Source: Stichopus chloronotus
Taxonomy: Eukaryota; Echinodermata; Holothuroidea; Aspidochirotida; Stichopodidae
Assembly: GCA_021234535.1 (NCBI GenBank)
Contig: CM037840.1
Location: 8,685,094 to 8,749,093, forward strand
Direction: 5' to 3'
Length of the DNA stretch: 64,000 nt
Each line of letters starts with the position of its first letter. The stretch's first letter is position 1. The notes beneath the pieces were generated by a model, which saw only the letters and a list, made by a program, of their open reading frames with translations, ran no database searches and had not been told where the DNA came from. Positions 1-9,860 of this stretch are shown here, piece after piece. The position numbers and the translations under genes were made by a program.

Positions 1-857
1 GTAGGAAAATCGAAAAAATAAAGGCAAAGCACGTTTATGCTGCTTTCATGTAAAATTTATCCTTTCATACAAAATACTAAAAATGATCCAACTAGAATAT
101 TCATCCACAGTGATAGCAAACGAAGATCAAATACCAGAAAAAAAAATAATCTTAACTAATCTCGCCCGTTGAATAATATAACTAAAAACCAATGAGAAAC
201 AAGACTGGTGAGCTGCAGACTGGTGAGCTGCAGAAGAAAAGAAGAAAACAGCGACGACAGTAACAGCAAAGGACAAAAACCCCCCCAAAAAACACATACA
301 TATTCTGGAGGCAACGACCTCATCATGATATCTAACGAATCGAACGCTTCAGAATTCGTGACGTCACTTTATTCATTTTACTTAACAGATTTTTTTTTCA
401 CTTCGAATCCACGGATTTCTCACTGATAGTTGACCTGGCACACCACAGGTAACGTAAACACAGTACATGGAACTTATGCAGTGCAGACACTTAGGCGTTC
501 ACGTGATCTGTGTGATGATCCGTTGCCATGAATTAGAGCGAAATAATGATTTAGCAAGTTACTTCTTAATTTACATTTATGCTCAAAGCATAATAAGCAG
601 TCGACCCCAGCATTTTCTACAGTAACATGGGATATGCAGCATATGCGGTGGGGCAGTGAGCCAAGTTGTAGGTGATATTGCATGCTTGGCACGTAACATA
701 CAGCATGTAGTAAGAAGGGAGTCTAGGTAACTTTCCCCTTAAAGAGACAATATGGCTAAGTCTAAGTTACGTCCGAAGACCAACGTAGTTATCGTTGGTC
801 CCTTCACCGTTACTTGGAATTATCAACCCTGTGTATCTCCCCTTCGTTCTTCTCCAG
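1..857. other. Left-edge non-coding stretch
   Basis: No convincing gene is visible. The only clear structure is a perfect 16-base tandem duplication near 200-233 (unit agactggtgagctgca). A further upstream exon of the plus-strand Frizzled-domain gene could lie here or beyond the window edge, but I cannot define one. Confidence 0.4.
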
Positions 858-1026
858 TTGGACCACCTGAAAGTAACAGATGGAACAACCAGCTTGGGTT
901 TCAGCAATGAGGACACAACCGTTGCGCTAGCACTTGATACAAGTACTGGTCCAGAATTTCATACAATCGGTGATGACGGAATGGAGACAACTCCGGGTCC
1001 TGGATTGGATGCAACCGTGGGTCCAG
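858..1026 (+). CDS. Candidate exon, Thr/Pro-rich stalk of Frizzled-domain gene
   Basis: A strong polypyrimidine tract and cag acceptor at 855-857 precede an open block that ends at a cag|gtttgt donor. The 169 bases read in phase 0 and leave in phase 1. The peptide is rich in Thr, Gly, Pro and Asp (for example METTPGPGLDATVGP), as in a linker or mucin-like extracellular stalk. Joining it to the next block at phase 1 restores a Glu codon without a stop, and the following phase-1 joins also keep the frame. No upstream signal-peptide exon was found, so the gene start is unknown. The assignment rests on splice signals and frame continuity, not on homology of this block. Confidence 0.4.
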
Positions 1027-1750
1027 GTTTGTTTCTTCTAAAAATCCATTTAGTGGTTGTAATACTGCTTATATGTATGGAAGGATAAAATTATCTCCTC
1101 TTTGACGTGTTTGTTATTCGAAATAAAGTTATAGGAACCTTCTCTCGTCATCATTTCACTCTTTTGCCGGCTTTTCGGTGATTGTTACTAGGATTAACTA
1201 TCGCAGAAACGATTTTAATGTTATGTGTCTTTGTGCTAATGAAATCACTTTGGTTTCAAAATCATGGGAAACGTATTACCCATCTCTTAGTTTGGATTTC
1301 TAGTCTACGAGAGAGATTAGTGCCTCCCCTTTCAGTCCGGTTTGTTTTCAAACCCAAATTTGAAAGATTTATCGTAATGCATGTTTCCAAGTTTTACAGA
1401 ATGAGGTGTTAAATATCTACAGAATTTTTCCGCGGAGGACGATGATGAAGCAACTTTTTACATGCCCGAATAATCTTTAAGAAACGCGAACTGAAGACTG
1501 ACTCAGTGTATTGGGAGAAGGTAATAGGTAGGGGTCTCGATGATTTGGTAAGTAAAACAGCGAACAAATGGGTACGTTGGTTTTGTGAAGATCATTCACA
1601 GGACAAACAAATCGTTTGTAAAAGATATATTGGATACCACAGGTTTTTGAAAAAAGAAGGTATTATCTTATGTTGTTTTCTTTTCAACGTCAATAGTACA
1701 CAAGCAACTGCTCTCCCTTTGTCTGTTGCCAGATAACATGACTATTCCAG

Positions 1751-1852
1751 AATGGACGGATGCCTCTCAAACCAATGTCAACTTGCAAACCACTGTCACG
1801 ACATTCAATGCATTTCCATCACCATCATGTCCACCTGTTGATCAAAATGCCG
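1751..1852 (+). CDS. Candidate exon, Thr-rich linker before Frizzled domain
   Basis: This 102-base block lies between a ttccag acceptor and a strong g|gtaagt donor. It is open in the phase-1 frame inherited from 858-1026 and leaves in phase 1. The peptide begins EWTDASQTNVN, contains TTVTTFNAFPSPSCPP and ends DQNA plus the first base of a Gly codon. That base joins the block at 2729 to make the Gly immediately before the first Cys of the Frizzled-like domain. Symmetric phase-1 modules are the usual form of shuffled extracellular domains. It has no family of its own that I recognise. Confidence 0.45.
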
Positions 1853-2069
1853 GTAAGTTTTAACAATAGAATCCCAGTAAATAACTTCTTGGTCGAAAAA
1901 ATAAAAAAAACTAAAAAGGGAAAAGTTACAGATTAACGGTAGGACACAACTTTGGTCGATATGCCTTTTAATCTGAACACTTTCTGTAATCCCACCTGTA
2001 GTATATCTGATTAGCATGGACATGCAGTGTCTGCTCTTCTAAAACATTAAAAATATATATCTCACAACA

Positions 2070-2275
2070 TCAAAGGAGGTTCGGTACCGGTATGGTCAGA
2101 TGTCGAGATCGTCAACTGATTTGTGCAGTCCAGGGTTTCGGCATTCATTTTACCTACAATGCAGAAATAAGTAATTGTATCAGCTCCATTGAGTAGAAAC
2201 CCCCTCAAACAACTGTGTTGGAGGTATAGTTGTATGCCAGCAGGGAACGGACATATAACAGTTACATCATGGACA
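2070..2275. repeat. Dispersed repeat, copy 1 (partner at 50043-50310)
   Basis: The stretch running from catcaaaggaggttcgg through ctccattgag and aaaccccctcaaa is closely matched at 50043-50310, in the same order and strand. It lies inside the presumed intron between 1852 and 2729. No coding capacity is seen. It is probably a short non-autonomous element. Confidence 0.5.
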
Positions 2276-2728
2276 CTGGATGTGTAGCCATAAACTATAA
2301 AGTTTGAATACTAGTCTTCAAGTGAGAGAGAGTAAAATGTTGCAAATTTGCAAAGTAACTTCCAGGTTGGAAATCTCGCATAAGTAGCGGCCAATTGTAG
2401 CTGTAAGTATCAATCATGGCCAACATCTGTTTAAATCAGAAGAAACACAAACGATAACTTTGATCTCAAATGAATCCCGGTTTACTGCTTCATTATCAAT
2501 GTATTCTCGATCATTAAATGTTAATGTTAAAGTTAAGGTACGATTTTACTACTAATTTCTATACTGAGATAAAGTAAAAGGGCTGCGCAGCTGATACCTT
2601 GCCTTGTAAATAATGCCACACGATACGTTGTGCTTAACTGAAGTGTAAATTCAGTCTGTTTCCTAAAAGCGACTGTTGAAAATTATGAGTTGTAATTTAC
2701 GTAGTTATACCTTTCTTACTTATATTAG

Positions 2729-3128
2729 GTTGTCTGACGTCACTTTTCGCTGACTTGCCATTCTGTAACCGGTTGTCAAGCCACCGATCCCAATAGGTAT
2801 AACATTAGAGAGACAAACTCTCAGTTGCTTGGGTTATTCAATCTATACAAGATCATCCTAAGGAACTTTATCTGTCATTTAAAATCCAAGGAATTTATGT
2901 GCGCCGTAATGAGTCCACCCTGTGACAACAATGTAATCCGGATGGAATTAGATGGCGGCTACGCCTTTGATGCCGTTAATATTCCATATCAACATAATAT
3001 TCCTGTACCGTGCAAATCCATGTGTTATCAAATTGGAATCGAATGTAGGGCATTTGATCCTTCTGGATACCCGGGTCTGCCCGATTCATCTTCTAAAGAT
3101 GTCTGCTTTGGAGCCAGTTCTGTGACAG
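2729..3128 (+). CDS. Frizzled-type cysteine-rich domain exon, apparently frameshifted
   Basis: From about 2797 the frame reads YNIRETNSQ, then NFICH, FMCAVMSPPC, VPCKSMC, IEC and DVC. This is the Cys order and spacing of a Frizzled/secreted-Frizzled-type CRD, the Wnt- or lipid-binding fold that also occurs in mosaic proteins such as corin or MFRP. The block ends at acag|gtgagc in phase 1. The first part (2729 onward, phase 1 from the previous exon) reads CLTSLFADLPFC, supplying Cys 1 and Cys 2, but in the frame one base behind, and it meets a stop at 2794-2796. Nine of the ten usual Cys are present across the two frames. Either one extra base lies at about 2770-2797 (assembly error, allele or pseudogene), or a different acceptor is used. 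A possible next exon starts at 4002 after cttacag, with an open phase-1 frame, but its end is unclear. Confidence 0.6.
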
Positions 3129-4350
3129 GTGAGCGTCTATCAGATGGAGAATAGAAGAAAAGGTAATTGTGATGGGCAGAGGGGCACTGGGAGAGGATAT
3201 GTCTCTTTCACTGAGGGATGGTAAAAGGGATTTTATCAAAATTGGTGTAGAGGACGTCTCCATATGCAGATATTGCATGACAAGCAATATGGTAACCAAC
3301 GATTTAACGTACTTAATTTTGCTTGGGTAACATCACAAGTTTCTTATAAGGCAATTTACCAATTTGAAATAGGTATTTCTTTAAAAGGTCAGAACCTCCC
3401 AACGGAACAGGGGTGTTGACTTTTTTTTAATTTTTTTTTCAGAAAAATCCCCCCAAATCGGATTTTCATTATATAGAATCACATGCTTTGATTAAAATCT
3501 GATTTGTTCTTCGTTTTGTCCAACTTAAAATTGATATTCCCCTCAAATTTTCTTCAAACCTCAAAGGAAAAAAACATTCATAACCACTCATATAACATTA
3601 TCTGCCAGCAGTCAAAGTGCAGTGTTTTATGTTAAATTCCAGTTTACACTCAGTGCTCATTGCAGTCGCAGAACTGTACAAATGTATACTTTCGACCGAT
3701 GAGAACTAAGGCCCCATTGGCCCGATGTATTACTCCCATTATGAAATGAAAGTCTTACTTGTTACCAAGCAGCTTAGTACGTTATCGAGTTGGTTTATGA
3801 TTGTGAAAAGGAAATAAATCTAAAGTAGCCCACCCTGCTTTCCTTAATTGGGACGTCAGTTTTCTACCTCTGTTACTTTTGCACTTCATTCTTTATTCAC
3901 TATATTATTAGCTTTTGTTAACCTCAGGGATAGCTGATCACTATGATGACACAGTGATCAGTGCTGGTTGCTAAATTTCACAATTATGTTCACTCTTACA
4001 GGTACTACAACCATGGTCGTGTTGACATCAGCCTCACAGTTTGAATTTAAGTGTATATTTAAAGGTCTCCTAGACAAAGTCAACATGTTACTGAGATTGT
4101 TACCTGTTACAGTTTTTAGCAATGATGAGAAACACATTACTTATTTTTTTTTTTGAATTGCAAATTTTCTCCAGTGGTCAACCCTTTTTAGACGGGCAAC
4201 GTTAAAACGTCCGTCAATTTCATCAGATTCTAAAAGACCAGGGCGACAATTGAGAAAATACAGTCTCACGCAGATCACCATATGACGTAATGGTGGCAGT
4301 TTGATACTCGTTCGTCGGTAATTTGACCTACAATACAGAGAGTGAATAAT

Positions 4351-4400
4351 CAGGGGTGGACCGAGTGGGGGGGGGGGGGAGTGGTCCCCGGCCCCCTCCC
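4351..4400 (+). mobile_element. Transposon-terminus-like sequence with G tract
   Basis: The segment starts caggggtggaccgagtggg, continues into 13 consecutive G and then agtggtccccggccccctcc. CAGGGG...G-tract ends of this style are common at the termini of degenerate DNA transposons and MITEs in marine invertebrate genomes. The opposite end and a target-site duplication were not found. Confidence 0.3.
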
Positions 4401-4665
4401 AAGAATGTTGAAATATTTTCAAACTTCATAAAACAGTGCAAAGCCCTATCCAATCAGCACACGAGACCTATAGGGGATGTGTCAATGACAGTTTGTTCAT
4501 TAATTTTGACCTCGAAGTACTAGTCTCCCATAGTCTCCCTACTTAATTCTGTTACCCAGAACTTTGGCACCATGATAATATTATTGCTCATATGGACCGC
4601 AGTGTAACTTAAGCCAACTCCAGACATTACCAAGAGTAGTAACTTCTGTGGTTACTCATGAGCAC

Positions 4666-4700
4666 CAGGGCCGTCGAAACCGAGGGTGTGTGGGGGTGTC
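4666..4700 (+). mobile_element. hAT-like terminus fragment
   Basis: The sequence cagggccgtcgaaaccgag followed by G/T-rich DNA resembles the CAGGGCCGT... ends of degenerate hAT elements. It lies directly before the 4717-5200 tandem repeats. It is only a motif resemblance with no paired end. Confidence 0.3.
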
Positions 4701-4716
4701 TATTTAAGTAGAGAAG

Positions 4717-5200
4717 TGACGACAGTCGGAAAATCTGAAAAACCAGTTCCAATTTTACATGTCTCAGTCTAGCACATTTTATGAAATAGAAAGATTCCCT
4801 CTGTTGCACCAGGTTGTGTGCTAGGTTACCTGGTAATTAAAAAAGTTTCTCAATAAATCTGTTTTCAGTTGGAATTTCTCATAGTTAAGTATAGAAGCGT
4901 TGATAGTAGGAAAATCTAAAATAACAGTTGGAATTTTTCATATCTCAGTCTAGCACATTTTAACAGACGCTGAATAGTGCATCAGATTGTTTTACGGTTA
5001 TATGGTAATTGAAAAAATTCTCAATAACTCTGAAATGACAGGGAGAATTTTTCATATTTCAGCACAAGTGCAACGATAGTCGGAAAATGTGAAATACCAG
5101 TTAGAATTATTCATATCTGTCTCTGGCGCATATTATGACTTCAAATTATGCCAAATTTTGCACTATGGTGCATCCAAAGTTACCAAGAAGGTGAAACATT
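4717..5200. repeat. Three diverged tandem repeats, period about 170-190 bp
   Basis: Three copies start near 4717, 4909 and 5081. Each runs ggaaaatctgaaa...ccagtt..aatttttcatatctcagtctagcaca...tgca, followed in copies 1 and 2 by gttac/at.tggtaatt and ttctcaataa. A partial fourth copy is at about 5525-5570. The same family recurs at 32885-33140. No coding capacity. Confidence 0.6.
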
Positions 5201-5689
5201 TCTCAAAAGGGGATGGGGATACCTCTTCCCTTACGACCCTCTCCCAGTCTATCCATCACTCATCTCATCTTTTCCCCACCTTCCAAAATACTTTATTACA
5301 TAGCATCTGTTTTTCCCATCAAGCTGGCTATCATTCACAAAGTTATTGGCACAAGAACTATCTTTATACTTTATTGTGCGATCAGTCGCTTGTAGCAAAG
5401 TACGTAGTAAAGAACTAATTACCTGAGAGTAAAAAATGTTGTAACTTCACTGGAACTTTAATTTCTACGGAAAAATTGATCACAATAAATGCAAAAAAAC
5501 CAACAAAAAAAAAAACAAAAACAAAATGCACCATATGTTGTCTAAGGTTACCTGGTATCAGAAAATTTCTCCCCCCCAAAAAAGAACTATTACTGTTAAC
5601 AAGTAAAAGTTATTGAATTAACTTTTCTGCAAGTGACAATACCATAAATATTCTAGATAATACCAATCCAAATTGTTACCATTTTTCCA

Positions 5690-6780
5690 TAAAATGCTTT
5701 TATCTTTAATTGAGAAATTTCAGAGAAGATCCTATTTTAAGGCTGGGTGCATGCAGCTGAATTACATCAGAGAAGTGCCGTTTCTTGCCATCTGGAGCTT
5801 TTGAAAAGCCAAACTTTTTTGTGCTGTCCGTGCCAACCAATGGTAGCGCTCCGCTTAGGTAGCAACCCAGCTAGTTAGTAGCAAATATAGTTAGTTGTAA
5901 AAATCTCAGCTGTTGCCCAATTACTAGGTACCAGTTTGCCAATGTGTTCATAAAAAAGTATTTTGCTAAAGAACCAAAAATAAAACATAAAATGAAAAGG
6001 GATGAGTAGGTTATTATGAATCCGTTTCACCTTAGAAACACTGATTTGTATTGCCAATTAAAAAATAGATTTTTCTTTTCGCACGAATTGATTAATTGCA
6101 GATATGATATCCTAATTGCAAGGCTGTGTAAATGCATTTCCAGTACACACGGGAAGTGCCGTTTCTGGAGCTTTTGGAGCTTTTGAAAAGCTAAAATTTC
6201 CCTGTACGCTCCACCACAACCAATATGGCGAATCCCCTTAGATAGTAACCTCACTAGTTAGTAAGAGTGCCACATAACTACTTCGAACAATCTCTGCTTT
6301 CGCAAAGTTTGGCACCTGTGCGCCAAATGTGCTCAGCAAAAAGTTATTTGTCAAGAGTTAAGAAAATATAATAAATAAATAAAACGAAAGAGGATGAGTA
6401 GATTATTATGATTTTTGTATCACCTTAGAAACACTGATTTGTGCTACCAATTTTAATAGATTGAATTTTCTTTTCCCACGGATTGATTAATTTCAGACAT
6501 GATATCCATATTTCAAGACTGGGTACATTAAGCGTAAGTACACCCTCTAAGTGCCGTTTCTTGCCATCTGGGGGATTCGAAAAGCCAAATTTTTCTTGTA
6601 AGCTCCGCACCAATCAACCGGCGGCGCTCCCATAGTGGAAGTCGCTAATTAGATAGAAACATAAGTCAGACAATTTCCGCCCCCCTAAAAATAGGTGTCG
6701 GTGTTTATATGTGTTCAGCTACAAAGTATTTGCCAAGTTCTCAACAGAAACATGAGTAGAATTGTGGGCCGAGGACTGTG
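5690..6780. repeat. Three tandem repeats, period about 393 bp
   Basis: Copies 2 and 3 begin with caccttagaaacactgattt at 6028 and 6421, a spacing of 393. All three copies contain aagtgccgtttct followed by a ggag/gggg..ttgaaaagc block (about 5775, 6157 and 6551), then an aaccaat/aatcaa..ggcg block, a gtagcaacc-like block and gatgagta. Divergence is substantial. The ORF-like peptides at 5875-6613 on the minus strand repeat the same motifs and are by-products of the repeat, not genes. Confidence 0.7.
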
Positions 6781-8490
6781 CCAGATGAAAGCAAATCTTA
6801 ATTAAACAGAAAAGTGTAAGATTATTTCACCCAGCATCAAATGTAGTACCAATTTGCATCCAGCCCAACCTATGTATGCGAAAATTTTTCTCAGAGGTGT
6901 CCCCTTCCCTTTGACCCCTCTTCTAAGATCAGTCTTTTATACAAATCACTATGACCTATGCAAAGGTGTGGACCGAGTTGCAAGGATTGTGACAGGTAGA
7001 AAAGTATCTCAATTACCCGGAAAAGGTTTGAGAATGAATACCTCACCCAGAAAGATGGAAAAAGTAAAATCATTGCTTAAAAAGTAAAAATTCATGAACG
7101 TGAATTCAATTCAAGTCTTGCCCCATTTTGCATCAAGACAACCCTACGTTCGCAAACATTTTCCAAGGGGGAGGAGAAGGGGCACCCCTCCCATTTGACC
7201 ATCCCCAGGGACGCCATCAGACATCGGTCTGCTGGGCCCCCTCTTCTGCCGAATCTTGATCCGCAACTGATTACAATGACACTATTTGGAACTTAAGGTC
7301 ATTACCATCAACTTACAATACTAAGAGGGCATAATTAATGACAGTATCAATAAGGTATCATCATTACAATCATCACCATCATTGTCATCATCATCATTAT
7401 CATGATCATCCTAAACCGTATAATCATTTTATAATTTGTGATTCACTTCTAGTATCAAAAAGTAAAATAGCACCAACAAATCGTCAGGCGAACGCTTTCT
7501 CCTCGTGAGCCTAGTGAAAGCTGCGTAACGTAGTACGTGCGCAACACTTACCTTACCTGTGTTCTTCCCACATAAAGTTTCTTTTTGCCATTCCTTTTGC
7601 ACTGTCTCATTATTATGCACATACTAATTATCTTTAAAATAAGGCCTGATTGAAGCGGTACCTGGACAAAAGTGAGCGATGTTGTTCCTTTTCATCGACC
7701 TTAGCAATGGAAAGCTCTGTCGAAGAGTATTCGCACTCCAAGACTGGCTAACTAAGGATTTGAGACTACAATGTTGACCTCATTTGCATATTTGCATACA
7801 TAATGATGAGAAATCTACTTCAAATCATAAAATTTTATTTACTGTGTCAATATCATGTATGGTGTATCATGTATCATGTAGGTATGTGCAACTATCTGTT
7901 ATCTGAATCAGTAGATACTGCTAAAAGCGTTGGTAATCTTCACTCTCAACACTTTGTTATTATTTTTTTCTTTTTGGTCGGGTGGTTTGAATGGGTTTCC
8001 CCTAATTATTAGTAAAATTGTTAAATCTCAGTCGTTCCTTTATCAATGTTCACAGTTTTTGCAGGAAACAACAGGTTAAAAATTTAGCTCACACTAATAC
8101 AATGTAAAATACAAATAAAAATAGACTTATTATCAACAAAAAAAAAAGAAAAAAGAAAAAAAAAAGAAAAGAAAAAGACTTATATCATTTAGTACCTTGA
8201 GCATTTATTTAGCCAATTTTAACCATAATTTGCATATTTGCACACATAATGACCTCTTAAATTAGTAAAATTTACAAATCTGGAATTCCTGACTCATGCC
8301 CTTTCCATTGATACCAAGGTATCTGTACAAATTATGTCTCTATAACTGGCTCTAACCTTCCCAACTTAAATTAGGTCAAAATGCTGACAAAATGGCACAG
8401 AAAAGGGTGTCTCCTCTCGCGATAATATTTTCAATACTTTACCAGATATTTTGAATTTGTATCGCTGTACTATGCTACGCAAGTTGTTCA
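6781..8490. other. Non-coding stretch with ATC microsatellite and transposon end
   Basis: No supported gene. It holds a transposon-end-like sequence at 7206-7245 (cagggacgccatcagacat then ctgctgggcccc) and an imperfect ATC/CAT microsatellite at about 7365-7412. An A/G-rich low-complexity run lies at about 8138-8175. Confidence 0.4.
7365..7412. repeat. Imperfect (ATC)n microsatellite
   Basis: The run reads as interrupted atc/atg units, for example catcatcatcattatcatg. It lies in non-coding sequence. Confidence 0.6.
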
Positions 8491-8574
8491 TCATATTGAA
8501 GGTGGATGTTGTCTTACCAGTTCGATTAGCTTTTCGATTTCTAAAACACCAATATTGTGTTTTCCTTTCGACAT
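8480..8574 (-). pseudogene. Broken MADF-like domain N-terminus
   Basis: Read on the minus strand from ATG 8574, the peptide opens MSKGKHNIGVLEIEKL and continues IELVRQHPPSI, then stops at TGA. MADF domains (the Adf-1/Myb-like DNA-binding fold, also carried by companion proteins of Harbinger transposons) open with a LI.LV..HP.LYD motif. One base further the sequence would give YDEQLA, so the motif is broken by a 1-base loss, and a further stop follows at once. The open frame continues upstream of the ATG to about 8805 without recognisable content. Identification rests on about ten residues and is tentative. It could be a decayed transposon-associated gene. Confidence 0.3.
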
Positions 8575-8805
8575 TTTAAGTTTACGAACGAGTGAAAATG
8601 GTGGCGACGTGAGCACTCGTACATGCACTGGCTTCACACCAACTGTTTTTTGAATGCGGATAACATCCAAATTGTCGTGTGGATCGCTACATGTAGCGAT
8701 CGAGTTTACCGTGTATGTAACCGGACCCGAAAACGCATCCGCACAGATGTAACCAGATATGCTGAAACTACGTGTGAGCGATTTTCGATGCTTACGTATC
8801 AGCAT

Positions 8806-9659
8806 CCTTGTCAGTACCTGTGCATCCCGAGCTGAAGGTCTGCGTCAGTCAGTGTTCCAATCATTCTGCATACCATGTATGGCATGTCATTACTGATATT
8901 GTGTTACAGACCATTTTAGTAGGTAAATTAAGTCACAAATTTATCGAGCAGATCTATTCAGAATACATGTTTACTCATAAGTAAGGTTTTCAGGTCATAA
9001 ATTAGCCGCCACTTTCTTTTACCATAAACAGTTTGCACTTGTGAGCAAAGTGTATATTACACTTAACATTCTATAATTGCTATGAAGAGCAAGTTAGGTT
9101 AACTAAAATTAAGTTTACTTAAGCTGCTTGAATTGATGGAAAAAATGTTAATGAGTGACTCAATTGAAGCAAAGTTCGAGAGGAATTGCACAATAAGACA
9201 TCAACCAACAGCATACACTCTTGTGCATGGACACAGCCCTGTTGACGATGGACCCTTATAACATCAAACCAGAGCAACTATGAATTATTTACCAGCGCTT
9301 TAACAATTCTCACTAATGAGGTTCTCTAACTTATGCGACTGTTGAAATCATCAACCAAAACAATTGAGGACAACATGGAACGTGACAATATCTCTAATGA
9401 ACATCATATTTCAGGTAAAGAAATATTATTAACGTGAAAACACCATTATAATCTCTTAAATCTGATTCTACATGTAACTAAATGTTCTTTTTGATCTATC
9501 ATGGAGTGCTGTCTAGCGCTCAAATATAGGAGTACACTAACAGTTGAGAGGCTTGATGAGCAAAGGCAATAGGCTTTTTTCCATATTTTTGAAATTATCT
9601 TCACCTACATTTACTATCGTTTCGTTGGTAAATACGTCCTGTAAGCTGGTTTTACTCAC
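8806..9659. other. Non-coding stretch
   Basis: I see no gene, RNA or clear repeat here. It is AT-rich with short spurious frames only. Confidence 0.4.
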
Positions 9660-9860
9660 CTGCTGGTAACATATCTTGACGCAATCCTGCTAACAAGGAG
9701 TACATATCCCATGTGGGCACACTGGTGTGGACGTCCCCAAGTAATGATAGCATGTGCCATAACATTAGCGTAGACGTGGAAGGGGGGAGTTCAAGAGGGT
9801 CATGGCCTCCCTGTTCATCTACGTGTAACCACCTTGACAAAATAGTGTGTACGCAGAGGC
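9660..9860 (-). CDS. Orphan exon candidate, symmetric phase 1-1
   Basis: On the minus strand a cccag acceptor (9861-9863) and a strong GTGAGT donor (9654-9659) bound a 201-base block that is open throughout in the phase-1 frame and leaves in phase 1. The peptide includes RWLHVDEQGGHDPLELPP and VHTSVPTWDMYSLLAGLR. It has a balanced composition unlike the nearby random frames, but matches no family I recognise. No neighbouring exons could be linked to it. It could be a real internal exon of a minus-strand gene or a remnant of a transposon gene. The polypyrimidine tract before the acceptor is weak. Confidence 0.33.

Larger units (their letters stand above)
3129..4716. other. Intron or intergenic stretch
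   Basis: No firm coding sequence. The acceptor cttacag|gtac at about 4000 is followed by a frame compatible with the Frizzled-domain gene, but no donor or terminal stop could be assigned with confidence. A transposon-end-like sequence with a 13-base G run lies at 4351-4400. Confidence 0.35.

Noticed and set aside
4141..4422. 93-codon minus-strand frame
   Set aside because: It is read across the transposon-end-like G tract, and the Pro run comes from that tract.
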